From Leptospira barantonii (GTDB lineage Bacteria > Spirochaetota > Leptospiria > Leptospirales > Leptospiraceae), in NCBI RefSeq assembly GCF_002811925.1, contig NZ_NPDS01000001.1:124001-188000 (forward strand): DNA of 64,000 bases, given 5' to 3'. A model generated the notes under the pieces. It made no database searches, had not been told where the DNA came from, and saw only the letters and a list, made by a program, of their open reading frames with translations. Shown in pieces: positions 10,707-24,644 of the stretch. Within the stretch, counting starts at the first letter, position 1, and each line of letters starts with the position of its first letter. The position numbers and the translations under genes were made by a program.

Positions 10707-10913
10707 ATGTCTGCGACTGAATCTTCACAAACCGGAATCGTCCAAAAGCCCTGTCAACGTTGCGGGAAAACCTTTTCCTGCGGCGCGTCGGCGCACGCGT
10801 GCGATTGTTTTTCCGTAAATCTTTCCTCCGAAGTTCGAAAACGACTTAAGGAAAACTATAACGACTGTCTTTGTGTTTCCTGTTTGGAAGAATTGAACCG
10901 TTTCAATCAATAA
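10707..10913 (+). CDS. Small cysteine-rich CWC-type protein
   Basis: The 68-residue product from the ATG at 10707 contains six cysteines: PCQRCGKTFSCG, then HACDCF in the first 40 residues, and CLCVSCLEEL near the C-terminus. This is the pattern of the bacterial cysteine-rich CWC family, probably a small zinc-binding fold of unknown role. Longer in-frame readings begin inside the preceding acetyltransferase gene and look artificial, since the family normally starts a few residues before the first CxxC. It follows the GNAT gene closely and ends just before the convergent histidine kinase gene. Confidence 0.8.
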   Translation: MSATESSQTGIVQKPCQRCGKTFSCGASAHACDCFSVNLSSEVRKRLKENYNDCLCVSCLEELNRFNQ

Positions 10914-10928
10914 GAATATTCTAAAATT

Positions 10929-13391
10929 CTAATTTATAGGAAGGAATACTCGAAAAATTGTTTTCCCCGGTTCGGTAGACAATTCGATTCTTCCCTCGTT
11001 TTTATCGAGAAGTTTACGAACCAGATCGAGTCCGAGTCCGCTTCCTTCTCCCGTGTCTTTGGTCGTAAAGAAAGGTTCGAAGATTTTATCGCGAATGTCA
11101 TCGGGAATTCCGGGTCCGTTGTCCTCTATTTCCACGACCGCTTCATCCTCTTCTTGAAAAAGACGAACCGTAAGTTTTCCCTTAAACTGCATCGCTTGTA
11201 GAGCGTTGAAGATCAGATGCGTCCAGATCTGAACGATTTCTTCCCGAACACAAAGGACTGGCGGAATCTCCTCGATGGATCGGGTCAGATCAACCCCTCG
11301 ACGAATATAGTGCTGATACACCGTAAAAACGGTTTCCAGGGTTTCCTCGATGTGAACCCTCTTGACCGCGGTTTCGTCTCCCGCTTCGGAATAATTTCTC
11401 AACTCAAAAAGAATCTTGGAAGCCCGATCCACCGAAACGCGGATCGTATCCGAATTTCGAAAATAGATTTCTTCTAAGTAGATATATTCCAAAAGCGTTT
11501 CACGATTTGTCATTTGAAACAAGGGCTTATACGTTTCCGGAAGATTTTCGACCCCCATGTCCGCGATGGTGTCGGCTAACGCGTCCGAATTCGGAACATT
11601 CCATTCTTTTAATGTATCGCTGATCTTTTTTCTTCTCCTTCTCACCTCGAGTCCCGCGATTCCCGAATCTCCTTTTCTGCAAGCGTCGATAAAAGAGACG
11701 TAAAGATCTCTTTCTTCGGGCGAAGCGAGGGAAAGAATGGAGTGCACCGTCGGAAGCATGGATCTCATCTTAGGAACGGAAGCGAGAAGTGTTTGATTGG
11801 AAGCTTTGATCGCACCGAGCGGATTGTTGAGTTCGTGACTGATTCCCGCCGAAAGTTGTCCGAGTGTCGCCATTCTCACGGAATGAAGAAGTTGGTTCTG
11901 CGCCTTTCTGAGATTTTCAAGGGCTTCTTCCAGATGTTTTTTTTGCGCTTCAATGAGTTCGTTTCTTTTTCGAATTTCTTCGCTTTCCCGAAGCGCGGCT
12001 TGTGTCGCGATTCTTTCCTCGAGATACATGGAAAGATCCTCGCGCATTTTATCCATCGCGCCTAGAAGTGCGCCGATTTCGTCCTCTCTCGGATAATGCG
12101 CCCTTGCGGTAAGATTTCCCTTTGCGATCTGTTCGGAATAGGCGATCGCTTTGGAAAGTCCTTTTAGAACGTATCGATCAAAGGAGAATCTAAGCGTTAG
12201 AAGAATGAAACCGAGAATTACGAAAGTCGATACGAGCGAGATGAACCAAAGATAAATTAGATCTCCTGAATATAATGAATCTGGAATGGAAACTCGGACC
12301 GCCCAGGGTCTAGGCGCGTCACCCAATAAAACCGGATAGTAGTAATGCGTAAAACCGTCCTTGTTTTCGAGAAAGGGCTGACCCGAAGCGATTCCTTCCG
12401 TGATTCTTTTTCTTTCCGAAGGTTCTGCGATCAACTTGCCGACGGTCGAAGGATCTTTTCCGTTTGCGGCAAAGGAACCATCCGGAGAAAGAAAGGCCAA
12501 GTATCCCTGATTTCGAAACGGACGAATCGAACCGATTTTGGTCTGCATTCTTTCGATCGTAACGTCGACGCCGACCACCCCGGCAAACTTCGAATCCCTA
12601 AACACGGGAGCAACGATGGAAACCATCAGAATCCATTTTCCGGAAACGAGATAGCTCGTGGGTTCCGTGAGAAATTCCTTTTGTGTTTGTCTCGGAACGG
12701 AATAATAAAGTCCTTTGGGACCGGGGTCTTCGTAGTTTACACAATTCTCATATACCAATTTGTCATCGTCCAAAGCTCGGTTGATATAAGGAACGAATCT
12801 TCCCGAAGCGTCGTGTCCTTTTGTATTTCTATAAGAATTGTCCAAGCCGTCGAAAGCGTTCGGTTCGAACACCGCCCAAACCCCGAAGTAGTCGGGTTGA
12901 ATATGAAGAAATCCGCCGAAAGCTTCCGCCAACATGGGTCGATTCGGTCTCGTTTTTTCCAGAACGGATTTGAAACTTCGCACCGCCCCCAAACCTACAT
13001 TCAAAAATTGTGATATTTCTCTGGTGTATTTTTCGGAAGCGAGTCTGGCTCCCGATTCCGCTTCCTGTTTAAGTCTTTGATAAGCGACGACGGAATTGAT
13101 CGTGGTTACGAGAAGTGCGCCCACGGACAAAAGTGCGGCGAGTATTACGGAAATTCTGGTTCTAATTCCGAGCTTTTGTTTTTTCCCGATCAGATTCTTC
13201 GTAAAGGAACTTCGAAACGGATCGTCCGTTCTTCCGTTCGCAGTAGGATGGTCTGTGGAAAAAATATCGTTCTTTTTCATGGACGTAACGAAACGCGTAT
13301 CGCTTTTACTTGATGAAACCCGGTCGCATAGTATTGGACGAAAAGATTGAATTGAAAGAAATTTACTAAATGATTTAAAATAAATTTCCAT
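10929..13391 (-). CDS. Membrane sensor histidine kinase with Cache sensor and HAMP
   Basis: In the longest reading (820 residues) a cytoplasmic tail is followed by a helix (about 80-103), an extracytoplasmic Cache-type domain (about 105-375), a second helix (about 385-407), HAMP, coiled coil, and the H box [10 protein letters not shown] with the phospho-accepting His at about 519. The ATPase shows an N box (FNALQAM near 727-733), DNGPGIP at about 757-763 and GEGSGLGL at 781-788. The distance from H box to N box is about 210 residues, roughly 100 more than usual, because of a charged helical insertion. The start is uncertain: an in-frame ATG at 13280 would drop 37 residues. No response regulator lies nearby, so it is an orphan kinase. 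It diverges from the RND pump gene. Confidence 0.88.
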   Translation of the reverse strand: MEIYFKSFSKFLSIQSFRPILCDRVSSSKSDTRFVTSMKKNDIFSTDHPTANGRTDDPFRSSFTKNLIGKKQKLGIRTRISVILAALLSVGALLVTTINSVVAYQRLKQEAESGARLASEKYTREISQFLNVGLGAVRSFKSVLEKTRPNRPMLAEAFGGFLHIQPDYFGVWAVFEPNAFDGLDNSYRNTKGHDASGRFVPYINRALDDDKLVYENCVNYEDPGPKGLYYSVPRQTQKEFLTEPTSYLVSGKWILMVSIVAPVFRDSKFAGVVGVDVTIERMQTKIGSIRPFRNQGYLAFLSPDGSFAANGKDPSTVGKLIAEPSERKRITEGIASGQPFLENKDGFTHYYYPVLLGDAPRPWAVRVSIPDSLYSGDLIYLWFISLVSTFVILGFILLTLRFSFDRYVLKGLSKAIAYSEQIAKGNLTARAHYPREDEIGALLGAMDKMREDLSMYLEERIATQAALRESEEIRKRNELIEAQKKHLEEALENLRKAQNQLLHSVRMATLGQLSAGISHELNNPLGAIKASNQTLLASVPKMRSMLPTVHSILSLASPEERDLYVSFIDACRKGDSGIAGLEVRRRRKKISDTLKEWNVPNSDALADTIADMGVENLPETYKPLFQMTNRETLLEYIYLEEIYFRNSDTIRVSVDRASKILFELRNYSEAGDETAVKRVHIEETLETVFTVYQHYIRRGVDLTRSIEEIPPVLCVREEIVQIWTHLIFNALQAMQFKGKLTVRLFQEEDEAVVEIEDNGPGIPDDIRDKIFEPFFTTKDTGEGSGLGLDLVRKLLDKNEGRIELSTEPGKTIFRVFLPIN

Positions 13392-13759
13392 TTTTTCTAA
13401 AGGATTCGAACGGGGAACGGACGAGTTTCGTTTTGTTTATAAGCTATTTATTGAATTCTATTTTTAAGATTTACTAACGGCGTTTAGTCTATTCGAAAAG
13501 GCGGATGCCCTTTCGAACAACGTAGAGGGTCGTTCAGCGACCTTGATGAAACGGGAATTGTGTTGATTCCGTTATTTTTGAGGAAATATGTATTATAATT
13601 TCAGACTCTGTGAAATAATGAACTAATTGTTTAAGATTCTATACTGAAAACGATGGAACTTCGGATAAAAAGAGGACCCGAGGGTAAAAAGTCAGGTCGG
13701 ATTTACATTCAAAGTTCGTTTTAGATCTTCATTCTTATTAAATTTCAAAGAGGTTTGCT
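13392..13759. other. Intergenic region with several hairpins, between kinase and RND genes
   Basis: No protein gene is supported here. On the plus strand there is a CGAAAAGG/CCCTTTCG hairpin near 13494-13515, a GGTCG-TTCAG-CGACC hairpin at 13528-13542, and an AACGGGAAT/ATTCCGTT hairpin followed by ATTTTT near 13549-13580. The last looks like an intrinsic terminator, which could end a short untranslated RNA. The 150 bases nearest 13760 must also hold the RND promoter, but no convincing boxes were found. Confidence 0.4.
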
Positions 13760-17037
<3,278 letters not shown>

Positions 17038-17041
<4 letters not shown>

Positions 17042-18492
17042 TTTCAAAGAAAATTAAAAAAATAGAATATAAAGGTTTCATTGTTCTGTCCGCGTTCTCG
17101 TTTTTATTTCTGGCGGGTTGTACGGACGATTCCGTAATTCGAACCAACGACGGAGTTGTCGAACCTCGATTGGAAGAAGTCACGGGCGTAACAACCGAGA
17201 AGATCAAAAACATTTCTCCCGAACAAGAATTGACCGTGGACGAACTTTATTCTTACGCGGTGGAAAGAACCGAAAGAATCGCGCTTCGAGAAGAAGCGAT
17301 CCAACAAGCGGATTCTCAAAAGATGGCGGCCTTTGCTTCTTTCTTTCCCTCTTTGTCCTTGGTTTACAACAAGTTTTATCGGATTCCCGGACCGAATTCT
17401 CACTTTAATCCCTATTATACGGATCCGAGTCCGTATTCGTCGAGCAGCAGTTTGCCTCCTACGGTCGGACCGGGAACGAGATTGCTCTTGAGTATTCCGA
17501 TCCTGAACGGGGTCAGTCAATATACGACTTACAAGGCCGCGGGCGCTCTTACCAACGTGAGAATGAACGAAGCTCGATACGAATCGGGACGGCTTTATCT
17601 GGAAATCGCACAAGCATATTATAATGTTCTACAGTTTAAGGAGATCATTCTTCTCGAGGAAAAGAAAACGGATCTGGTCCGTAAAACGATTCAGGAACGC
17701 AGGAGACTTTTTTCCTTGGGAAGAGTCACAAGAGCTGACTTGAGCGGAGCCGAAGCCGATTTTTCCAGATCCGAAGCGGGCCTCGAAGACTTTAAGTATC
17801 AACTCAAACAAGCCGAGATGGCGTTGGAAAGTCTTATCGGTGCTGGAGAAGGCGGATTAAAACTGGCGATTCCAAGAGAAGCGATCACTCTTCCTCACAA
17901 TCTTTTACCCGAGGAAAGAATCGCAAAACGATACGACGTGATCGCCGCTAAGGAAAATCTCAAGATGGCCGAACTGAATTTGAAAAAGGCCTGGGGCGGA
18001 CATTTACCTTCCGTAACATTAAACAATTATTATACGATTCCGGAACACAACACGACCCCTAACAAGGATATAACGATGCAGTTGTCGATCAACGTTCCGT
18101 TGTTGTCCGCGGGAACGATCACCGCGGGTGTCAAACAGGCGGAATCGGCGGTAAGACAGGCCGAACTGCAGTTATCTCAGTCGAAACGGGTTGCTACGGA
18201 CGAAATTCGAAAAGCGTATGAAAGTTCTTTAAACTCTGCGCGGTTATTATCCTTATATGCAAAGGCTCGAAATTCCGCCGAATCCAATCTCAGTAGCCAA
18301 AGAAGAGGATTCAGTTTTAAGACCACTTCCAGACTCGAACTTCTGGTATCGGAAACTTCTTTTCTTGATTCGGAAATCGCGTATCGAAAGGCGTATTATC
18401 AACATTCCTTGAATACGATTTGGTATTCCGTAGCGATCGGAGAACTGCCAAAATTAAAAAAATCGAAAGAAGAGGATAAGACGGGGGGTTAG
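17038..18492 (+). CDS. TolC-family outer membrane efflux lipoprotein
   Basis: The 484-residue protein begins with a signal peptide and lipobox ending at Cys28 (FLAGC), so it is a lipoprotein like OprM. The remainder shows the two internally similar OEP repeats (about 75-280 and 285-475), with long helices rich in Ala, Gln and Glu, such as ALTNVRMNEARYESGRLYLE, that build the TolC barrel and tunnel. Its ATG overlaps the stop of the RND gene by four bases, so the two are translationally coupled and work as permease and exit duct. The adaptor that normally joins them is missing from this locus. Confidence 0.88.
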
Positions 18493-18506
18493 TTTTCTTT
18501 GTACGC

Positions 18507-18547
18507 TTGACATCTCTTCTCAATGGTTTTAACTATTGGGCATAGTT
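18507..18547 (+). promoter_or_regulatory. Promoter with overlapping palindrome upstream of acyl-CoA dehydrogenase
   Basis: TTGACA (18507-18512) and TAACTA (18530-18535) are 17 bases apart. AACTAT (18531-18536) and ATAGTT (18542-18547) form a perfect inverted repeat around TGGGC, covering the -10 box and likely start site. This is a good place for a fatty-acid-responsive repressor, but the protein is not identified. Confidence 0.6.
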
Positions 18548-18564
18548 GAGAGGTAAGAACCCCC

Positions 18565-20325
<1,761 letters not shown>

Positions 20326-20339
20326 CAGGTATTTGACGT

Positions 20340-20380
20340 TTGAAGGACGGGTGATTACGCCCGTTCTTCAAAACGTTTTT
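20340..20380 (+). terminator. Intrinsic terminator after acyl-CoA dehydrogenase
   Basis: TTGAAGGACGGG (20340-20351) pairs with CCCGTTCTTCAA (20360-20371) with one mismatch around an 8-base loop; the strand continues AACGTTTTT. This is a long, stable hairpin followed by T residues 15 bases past the stop codon. Confidence 0.75.
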
Positions 20381-20635
20381 CGTTTTCGTAAGAAACAATT
20401 CGATTTCCGTCGAAAAATTTATAATCCTCGTTTTTCATTCTTCCCTTAGAATTTTTAGAAACCTCAACCTTATAACAAGAATTCCATACTATACCGGAAT
20501 ACGCGTTGGGATAAAAAGAATTCAAATATTTGAATGTATTTCTCTGTAACTCGTTGAATCCAAGGAAGAATCGAAATTCTATTGCAAATTATCCAATGGT
20601 AAGACTTTCGCTTGTCTTGCGGTAGAATTTATTTC
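20381..20635. other. Gap before the first tandem paralogue
   Basis: AT-rich stretch with no supported gene. Its last 50 bases hold the block AATTATCCAATGGTAAGA (20587-20604), which is repeated before the second paralogue at the same distance from the start codon and is probably part of the promoter or leader. Confidence 0.4.
20587..20604 (+). repeat. Upstream block shared by the two tandem paralogues (copy 1)
   Basis: AATTATCCAATGGTAAGA matches the block at 21434-21451 at 15 of 18 positions. Both copies end 32 bases before the ATG of the following paralogue, so the duplication included the 5' region. Confidence 0.6.
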
Positions 20636-21337
20636 ATGGAAGCAAAGGAAAGAATAGAAATCGCACTCAAATTTTTAGATCGCCATGAAAAAGTTTTCGG
20701 ACAAAAAGTCCCGGAACGTCTTCGAGAATTCTGGAAAGACGGTGAATTCGAAAAGTTCGAAAACGGATACACAAAGTTTATAAAAACTCCTTTGGGTCCG
20801 AACGGTTCCTTTCAATTGAATTTCGCAGTTCCTTCTTGGGAAGCGATGGCCGATCATTGTTTGGACGACGCGGTCGTCGGACCCCGAGGTGAATGGACGA
20901 ACGCGAAAAAATTCATTCCTCTCTTTCACGCGGACCAATCCTTTTTCTTTGTGGTGAAGATCGATACGCCGGAGTGTAGCGTCGGTTGGTTCGAAGAGGA
21001 GGCGTTGGCAGGATCGTTGTCGGTAGGTGAAGAAGGGAGCGGTTATCATTCCGGGGTTTATCTTTTGACGAGGACGCTCGACAATTTTTTAGAGGCGATC
21101 GGAGATTCTCCCGATGGAGAAGAAGTGATCGAATGTGATTCTTTGGATTGGGAAGAATCCCTTTATCTTTTGGAAGAAGAAGATGAAGACGAGGATGATT
21201 CGGACGAAGATGAAGAATCCGAAGAAGAGGACGATGACAGCGATGGTGGCGATAAAGAAGATTCTAAAAGTGAGCCCGGCGAATATCGTCGTCTTGAAAA
21301 TTTTGATTTCTTAGACGATGATTCTGAAGAAGAATAA
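20636..21337 (+). CDS. Hypothetical protein with acidic C-terminal tail (tandem paralogue 1)
   Basis: From the ATG at 20636 the product has 233 residues. A TTG start 24 bases earlier is possible but spoils the alignment with its neighbour. The first about 165 residues match the next gene closely (DRHEKVFGQKVPERLREFWK, then FIPLFHADQSFFFVV and VGWFEEEA), an alpha/beta-looking soluble domain that I do not recognise. The last about 60 residues are almost only Asp, Glu and Ser, with runs such as EEEDEDEDDSDEDEESEEED. Such tails bind basic proteins, metals or mimic nucleic acid. The FWK-then-NGEF pattern is faintly like SMI1/KNR4 proteins, some of which act as toxin immunity factors, but this is not established. 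Confidence 0.7.
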   Translation: MEAKERIEIALKFLDRHEKVFGQKVPERLREFWKDGEFEKFENGYTKFIKTPLGPNGSFQLNFAVPSWEAMADHCLDDAVVGPRGEWTNAKKFIPLFHADQSFFFVVKIDTPECSVGWFEEEALAGSLSVGEEGSGYHSGVYLLTRTLDNFLEAIGDSPDGEEVIECDSLDWEESLYLLEEEDEDEDDSDEDEESEEEDDDSDGGDKEDSKSEPGEYRRLENFDFLDDDSEEE

Positions 21338-21433
21338 ATTCTCATTCTCCTTATAAGAGAAGAATGGATTTCTGTTTTTCTTTTTTTAAGATTAGAATCT
21401 ATTATCTTAACTGAAACGCATAATTCTTTGCCG

Positions 21434-21451
21434 AATTATCCGATGCTGAGA
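21434..21451 (+). repeat. Upstream block shared by the two tandem paralogues (copy 2)
   Basis: AATTATCCGATGCTGAGA, the partner of 20587-20604, again 32 bases before the start codon. Confidence 0.6.
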
Positions 21452-21482
21452 TCCGTTTTGTTTTTTGTGTCATCGTATGTTT

Positions 21483-22103
21483 ATGAATACACAAGATAGA
21501 ATTGCGCTCGCACTTGAATTGCTCGATCGACATGAAAAACTCTACAAACAAAAAGTTCCACAACGACTTCGGGATTTTTGGAAGAACGGAGAATTTGCTA
21601 AATATGAAAATTGTTTTACTAAATATTTGAAAATCCCGCAAGGAAGTGGATCGTTTCAAATATTGACGGCTGTTCCATCGTGGGAAATCCAGGGCCAGCT
21701 TGGCGGGTTAGACAGTTCCATCGTCGATCCAAATGGAGATTGGGAGCATGCTAAAAAATTCATTCCTCTCTTTCATGCGGAACAAGATTTCTTCTTCGTG
21801 GTAAGACTTGATAAAGCGGATTGTCCTGTCGGCTGGTATGAAGAGGAAACTTGGGAGGAAGATGGCGATGGGTTTGCAGGGTATAAAATGGGAGTTTATA
21901 AGATTGCGAAATCTCTCGATGAGTTTCTTTCTTTGATTCGAGATTCTGCGGATGGAGAGGCGATTGAAATCGATTTCCCAAAAGAGATCGAAAGAAGTTG
22001 GGACGAGACACGAGGCGTTTTAAAATCGAATGATGAACGCGATCCTTCAAGTGACGACGATGATTCGTTGGAAGATTCGGATGATGAAGACGAAGACGAG
22101 TGA
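21483..22103 (+). CDS. Hypothetical protein with acidic C-terminal tail (tandem paralogue 2)
   Basis: The 206-residue product is a paralogue of the gene just before it; shared segments include LLDRHEKLYKQKVPQRLRDF, AVPSWE, WEHAKKFIPLFHAEQDFFFV and VGWYEEE. Earlier in-frame starts exist at 21465 (TTG) and 21477, but 21483 lines up with the neighbour's start and the shared upstream block. The tail is shorter and acidic (SSDDDDSLEDSDDEDEDE). The function is unknown. The two genes are separated by about 145 bases and each has its own copy of the upstream block, so they are probably expressed separately after a tandem duplication that has since diverged considerably. Confidence 0.7.
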   Translation: MNTQDRIALALELLDRHEKLYKQKVPQRLRDFWKNGEFAKYENCFTKYLKIPQGSGSFQILTAVPSWEIQGQLGGLDSSIVDPNGDWEHAKKFIPLFHAEQDFFFVVRLDKADCPVGWYEEETWEEDGDGFAGYKMGVYKIAKSLDEFLSLIRDSADGEAIEIDFPKEIERSWDETRGVLKSNDERDPSSDDDDSLEDSDDEDEDE

Positions 22104-22239
22104 AATCACGAGAATTAAGATCTTGTCTCAATTTTTTAAAATGTAGGAACTCATACAAAATTCGAACTGCACAGAAGATTTTTGAAAGATCCAAGATCGA
22201 CAATGCGACGTAATTTGTAGGAACTGCAACGAAAACCGA

Positions 22240-22695
22240 TCAACTACCGCTGTATTGACTTCCCACCACGGCCAACGTAACGGTAGCTTTCGCGATATGT
22301 TTTTCCCGATTTTTATGAAGCGCATACACATCGGAATTGACCACGATCACAGTCGCACCGTGATAAAAAACCTCCGCTTCGCAACGAAGACGATTCCCGA
22401 TCCCGGTCCTCAAAAGATTGATCTTAAACTCCAACGTCAAAACGACCTGCTTTTCACCGACAAGAGAACCAGCCGCTCCACCCGCAGTATGATCGGCTAA
22501 CGTCGAAATCACACCCGCATGGACGTAACCGTTTTGTTGTAGATGTTTGTCTTTTACTTCCAGGGAAGAATGGAGTTTCCCAGCTTCGATTGAATCGATT
22601 TCGATTTCCAGAAGGTTGATGAAGTTCGCTTTGTGAAAAATCTCTTGGATTCGATCCTTAAAGTTCGGATCTTTTGTTTTGAATTCTTTGCCCAT
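22240..22695 (-). CDS. PaaI-type hotdog thioesterase
   Basis: A 151-residue hotdog-fold protein. The QNGYVHAGVISTLADHTAGG region near 54-73 is the PaaI/YbgC-like signature, with His-Ala-Gly and the later Asp at the active site. VVLTLEFKINLLRT follows as the central strand. It would hydrolyse acyl-CoA or phenylacetyl-CoA-type thioesters in the cytosol. The first about 25 residues are a short N-terminal extension. It is convergent with the tandem paralogues and downstream of the small secreted protein gene on the same strand, with 289 bases and a hairpin in between, so probably separately transcribed. Confidence 0.88.
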   Translation of the reverse strand: MGKEFKTKDPNFKDRIQEIFHKANFINLLEIEIDSIEAGKLHSSLEVKDKHLQQNGYVHAGVISTLADHTAGGAAGSLVGEKQVVLTLEFKINLLRTGIGNRLRCEAEVFYHGATVIVVNSDVYALHKNREKHIAKATVTLAVVGSQYSGS

Positions 22696-22932
22696 AACAA
22701 TGAACTACCGAAAAGGAGAATAAAATCAAATTCTTTTGGTTAGAATGGATTCCTAAAAGTTTGTTTTTGGTTCGGCGAGCCTTTAAAGTTTTGAAACAAA
22801 ACCAATTGGAATCGGAATTGTTCCGTCAAACGGTGCCTTTTTGAGATTGTGAAAAAAAAGAAGAAGAATTTTCGGAATGGAAATCGAGGCAAAAAAGAAA
22901 AGAGCGGGGCGATATTCGAACTCGTTCGTCGC

Positions 22933-22960
22933 GGAATCGATCGAAAAAACCGATCGTTCC
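22933..22960 (-). terminator. Hairpin after the small secreted protein gene
   Basis: CGATCG (22938-22943) and CGATCG (22951-22956) with flanking GGAA/TTCC give a stem of about 10 bp with one bulge. It lies 25-52 bases past the stop of the leftward secreted-protein gene. The T run is in the loop rather than after the stem, so termination is only likely, not certain. Confidence 0.4.
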
Positions 22961-22984
22961 ACGATTGAGTATATAAGAATATTC

Positions 22985-23347
22985 TTATTTTCTTAAGGTT
23001 TCCGTCGCGCTTCCGCCCGCCCAGGTTCCTTCCAAAAGTCTGCCTCCGTTTTTGACTTCGTAGACAACAGGATCGGCTTGTCCCCAATCCACGGTTAAAG
23101 TGGAGCCGTCCAAGGTTCCGGTTCCCGTAAACGTTTGTCCGGCAACGGTCCAGGTAAACAGATATTCTCCGTTGGATTGTGTGATCGTAACGCTTCCACC
23201 GTAAGCCGAACCGTCCGGGTTGGTTCCCGCAACCCTATACTTGCCGCTTATGGAAGAAGGATTGATTTGACCGATCTGTGCGTATGCGGTTGAAACGAAA
23301 CCGAACACCAGAAGAACGAGAAAGAGTTTTGAAATAATTCGAAACAT
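22985..23347 (-). CDS. Small secreted protein, unknown function
   Basis: The ATG at 23347 has AAGGAG 9 bases upstream, so the longer reading to 23524 is rejected. The 120-residue product has a clear signal peptide ending AYA at about residue 23, followed by a mature part of about 97 residues rich in Gly, Thr and beta-prone residues. It contains SGKYRVAGTNPDG, then TWTVAGQTFTGTGTLDG and GTWAGGSATETLRK, looking like a small beta-barrel with repeated GT/TG turns. The repeating strand-turn pattern suggests a lipocalin-like or beta-sandwich fold. It is probably periplasmic or exported. It is divergent from the SPFH gene at 23622 and shares no obvious function with it. Confidence 0.78.
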   Translation of the reverse strand: MFRIISKLFLVLLVFGFVSTAYAQIGQINPSSISGKYRVAGTNPDGSAYGGSVTITQSNGEYLFTWTVAGQTFTGTGTLDGSTLTVDWGQADPVVYEVKNGGRLLEGTWAGGSATETLRK

Positions 23348-23621
23348 TTGCGTTTTCTCCTTAAAGAGTGGAAGAAGTTTTGGGTGGATTTTCGAAAAAG
23401 TCAATTCATAATTCGAAAAACGAATCGGTTTCCTAAGGAAATTATTTCTTAACTTATAAAAATCAGAGAACGAACGGAATCGACCGATTCGCAAAATCGA
23501 ACGATAAGAATTTAAACCGACCACCTCTTATAAAATGATTTGATCGGATAAAGCGATTCTGAAAGATTCGGTAGTTCGAAATCGAAACCGTAACAAAACT
23601 AAAATCGGGAGAAACAAAATC

Positions 23622-24644
23622 ATGTTCGGAATGAACTATATACAATTCGATTCTATGACTCACGTAATTCTATATAAGAACGGAAAAGTCTTCAAAGAAG
23701 GAAGAGGGCTTTCCTTTTTTTACTTCGCCCCCACGAGTTCGATCGCCGCGATTCCTCTCGGTAGTAACGACTTGCCGTTTATCTTTAACGAGTCGACGAA
23801 CGACTATCAAACCGTTTCGATTCAAGGTCAGATAACTTATAAGATTTCCAATCCCAAGGCGCTTTCCGAACTTTTGGATTTTACCGTGGATTCAAGCGGA
23901 ACGTATAAGAAGAATGAAATCGAAAAACTGAATCAAAGAATCATCAACTACGCGCAAACTTCCACTTCTTCCTTTATTCATGGGATCGGTCTGAAGGATT
24001 CGATTCGTTCCGCAAAGACGATCGAAACTCAGATTCTTCAGGGACTTCAATCTTCTCCTGCGATCTCGACGTTGGGAATCGAAATTCTAAACGTAAACAT
24101 TCTCGCCATTCGTCCTAATCCTGAAATGGAAAGAGCCTTGGAAACCGAAACGCGGGAAAAACTCCAACAGGAAGCTGACCAAGCGATCTATGAAAGAAGG
24201 AACTTCGCGGTCGAACAGGAAAGAAAGATCAAGGAAAGCGAGTTGAATACCGAGATCGCGGTAGAAGAAAAGAAAAAACAAATTTCCGAGAAACAGATGG
24301 AAGCGAAAATTCTCGAAGCGGACAACAAAAGAAAACTTAGGGAAATGCAGGTTCAAGCGGATATCGTCGTCGAGGAACAAAAGAAAAAATTCATCGAGAT
24401 GAAAACGTCGAACCAAAGAAAGGAAGCGGAAGCGCAAGGATTCGTCACCGAAACCACGTTAAAACCTTTCCGTGATATCGACTGGAGAACGTTAGTCGCC
24501 TTGAACAATAATCCCGATCCTAAGTTCAACATCGCTCTCGCATTCAGACAACTCGCCGAGAACGCCGAAAAGATCGGAAACTTGAATATCAGTCCTGATC
24601 TTCTCGAAAATCTTCTTCAGGAAAAGAAAGATTCCAAAAAATGA
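23622..24644 (+). CDS. SPFH/Band 7 domain protein
   Basis: The 340-residue protein lacks a clear N-terminal membrane helix and begins directly with an SPFH (stomatin/prohibitin/flotillin) domain, about 5-175: MTHVILYKNGKVFKEGRGLS, DYQTVSIQGQITYKI, and LGIEILNVNILAIRPNPEM. A long charged coiled coil follows (about 175-275, with repeated EKLQQEADQA and EEKKKQISEKQ patterns), then a short C-terminal region. SPFH proteins form oligomeric rings or membrane scaffolds. The 4-base overlap with the next gene, an NAD-kinase-like protein, shows tight coupling and probably a shared complex. The start has GGGAGAAA upstream. It is the founding gene of an unusual two-gene unit. Confidence 0.88.
   Translation: MFGMNYIQFDSMTHVILYKNGKVFKEGRGLSFFYFAPTSSIAAIPLGSNDLPFIFNESTNDYQTVSIQGQITYKISNPKALSELLDFTVDSSGTYKKNEIEKLNQRIINYAQTSTSSFIHGIGLKDSIRSAKTIETQILQGLQSSPAISTLGIEILNVNILAIRPNPEMERALETETREKLQQEADQAIYERRNFAVEQERKIKESELNTEIAVEEKKKQISEKQMEAKILEADNKRKLREMQVQADIVVEEQKKKFIEMKTSNQRKEAEAQGFVTETTLKPFRDIDWRTLVALNNNPDPKFNIALAFRQLAENAEKIGNLNISPDLLENLLQEKKDSKK

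Noticed and set aside
12345..13013. 222-codon plus-strand reading frame inside the histidine kinase gene
   Set aside because: It is the antisense shadow of a well-supported kinase; its translation has no recognisable domain and no ribosome site.
13392..13460. Possible tRNA because of GGATTCGAACGGGG
   Set aside because: The string resembles a T-loop, but no acceptor stem, D-arm or anticodon arm can be folded around it on either strand.
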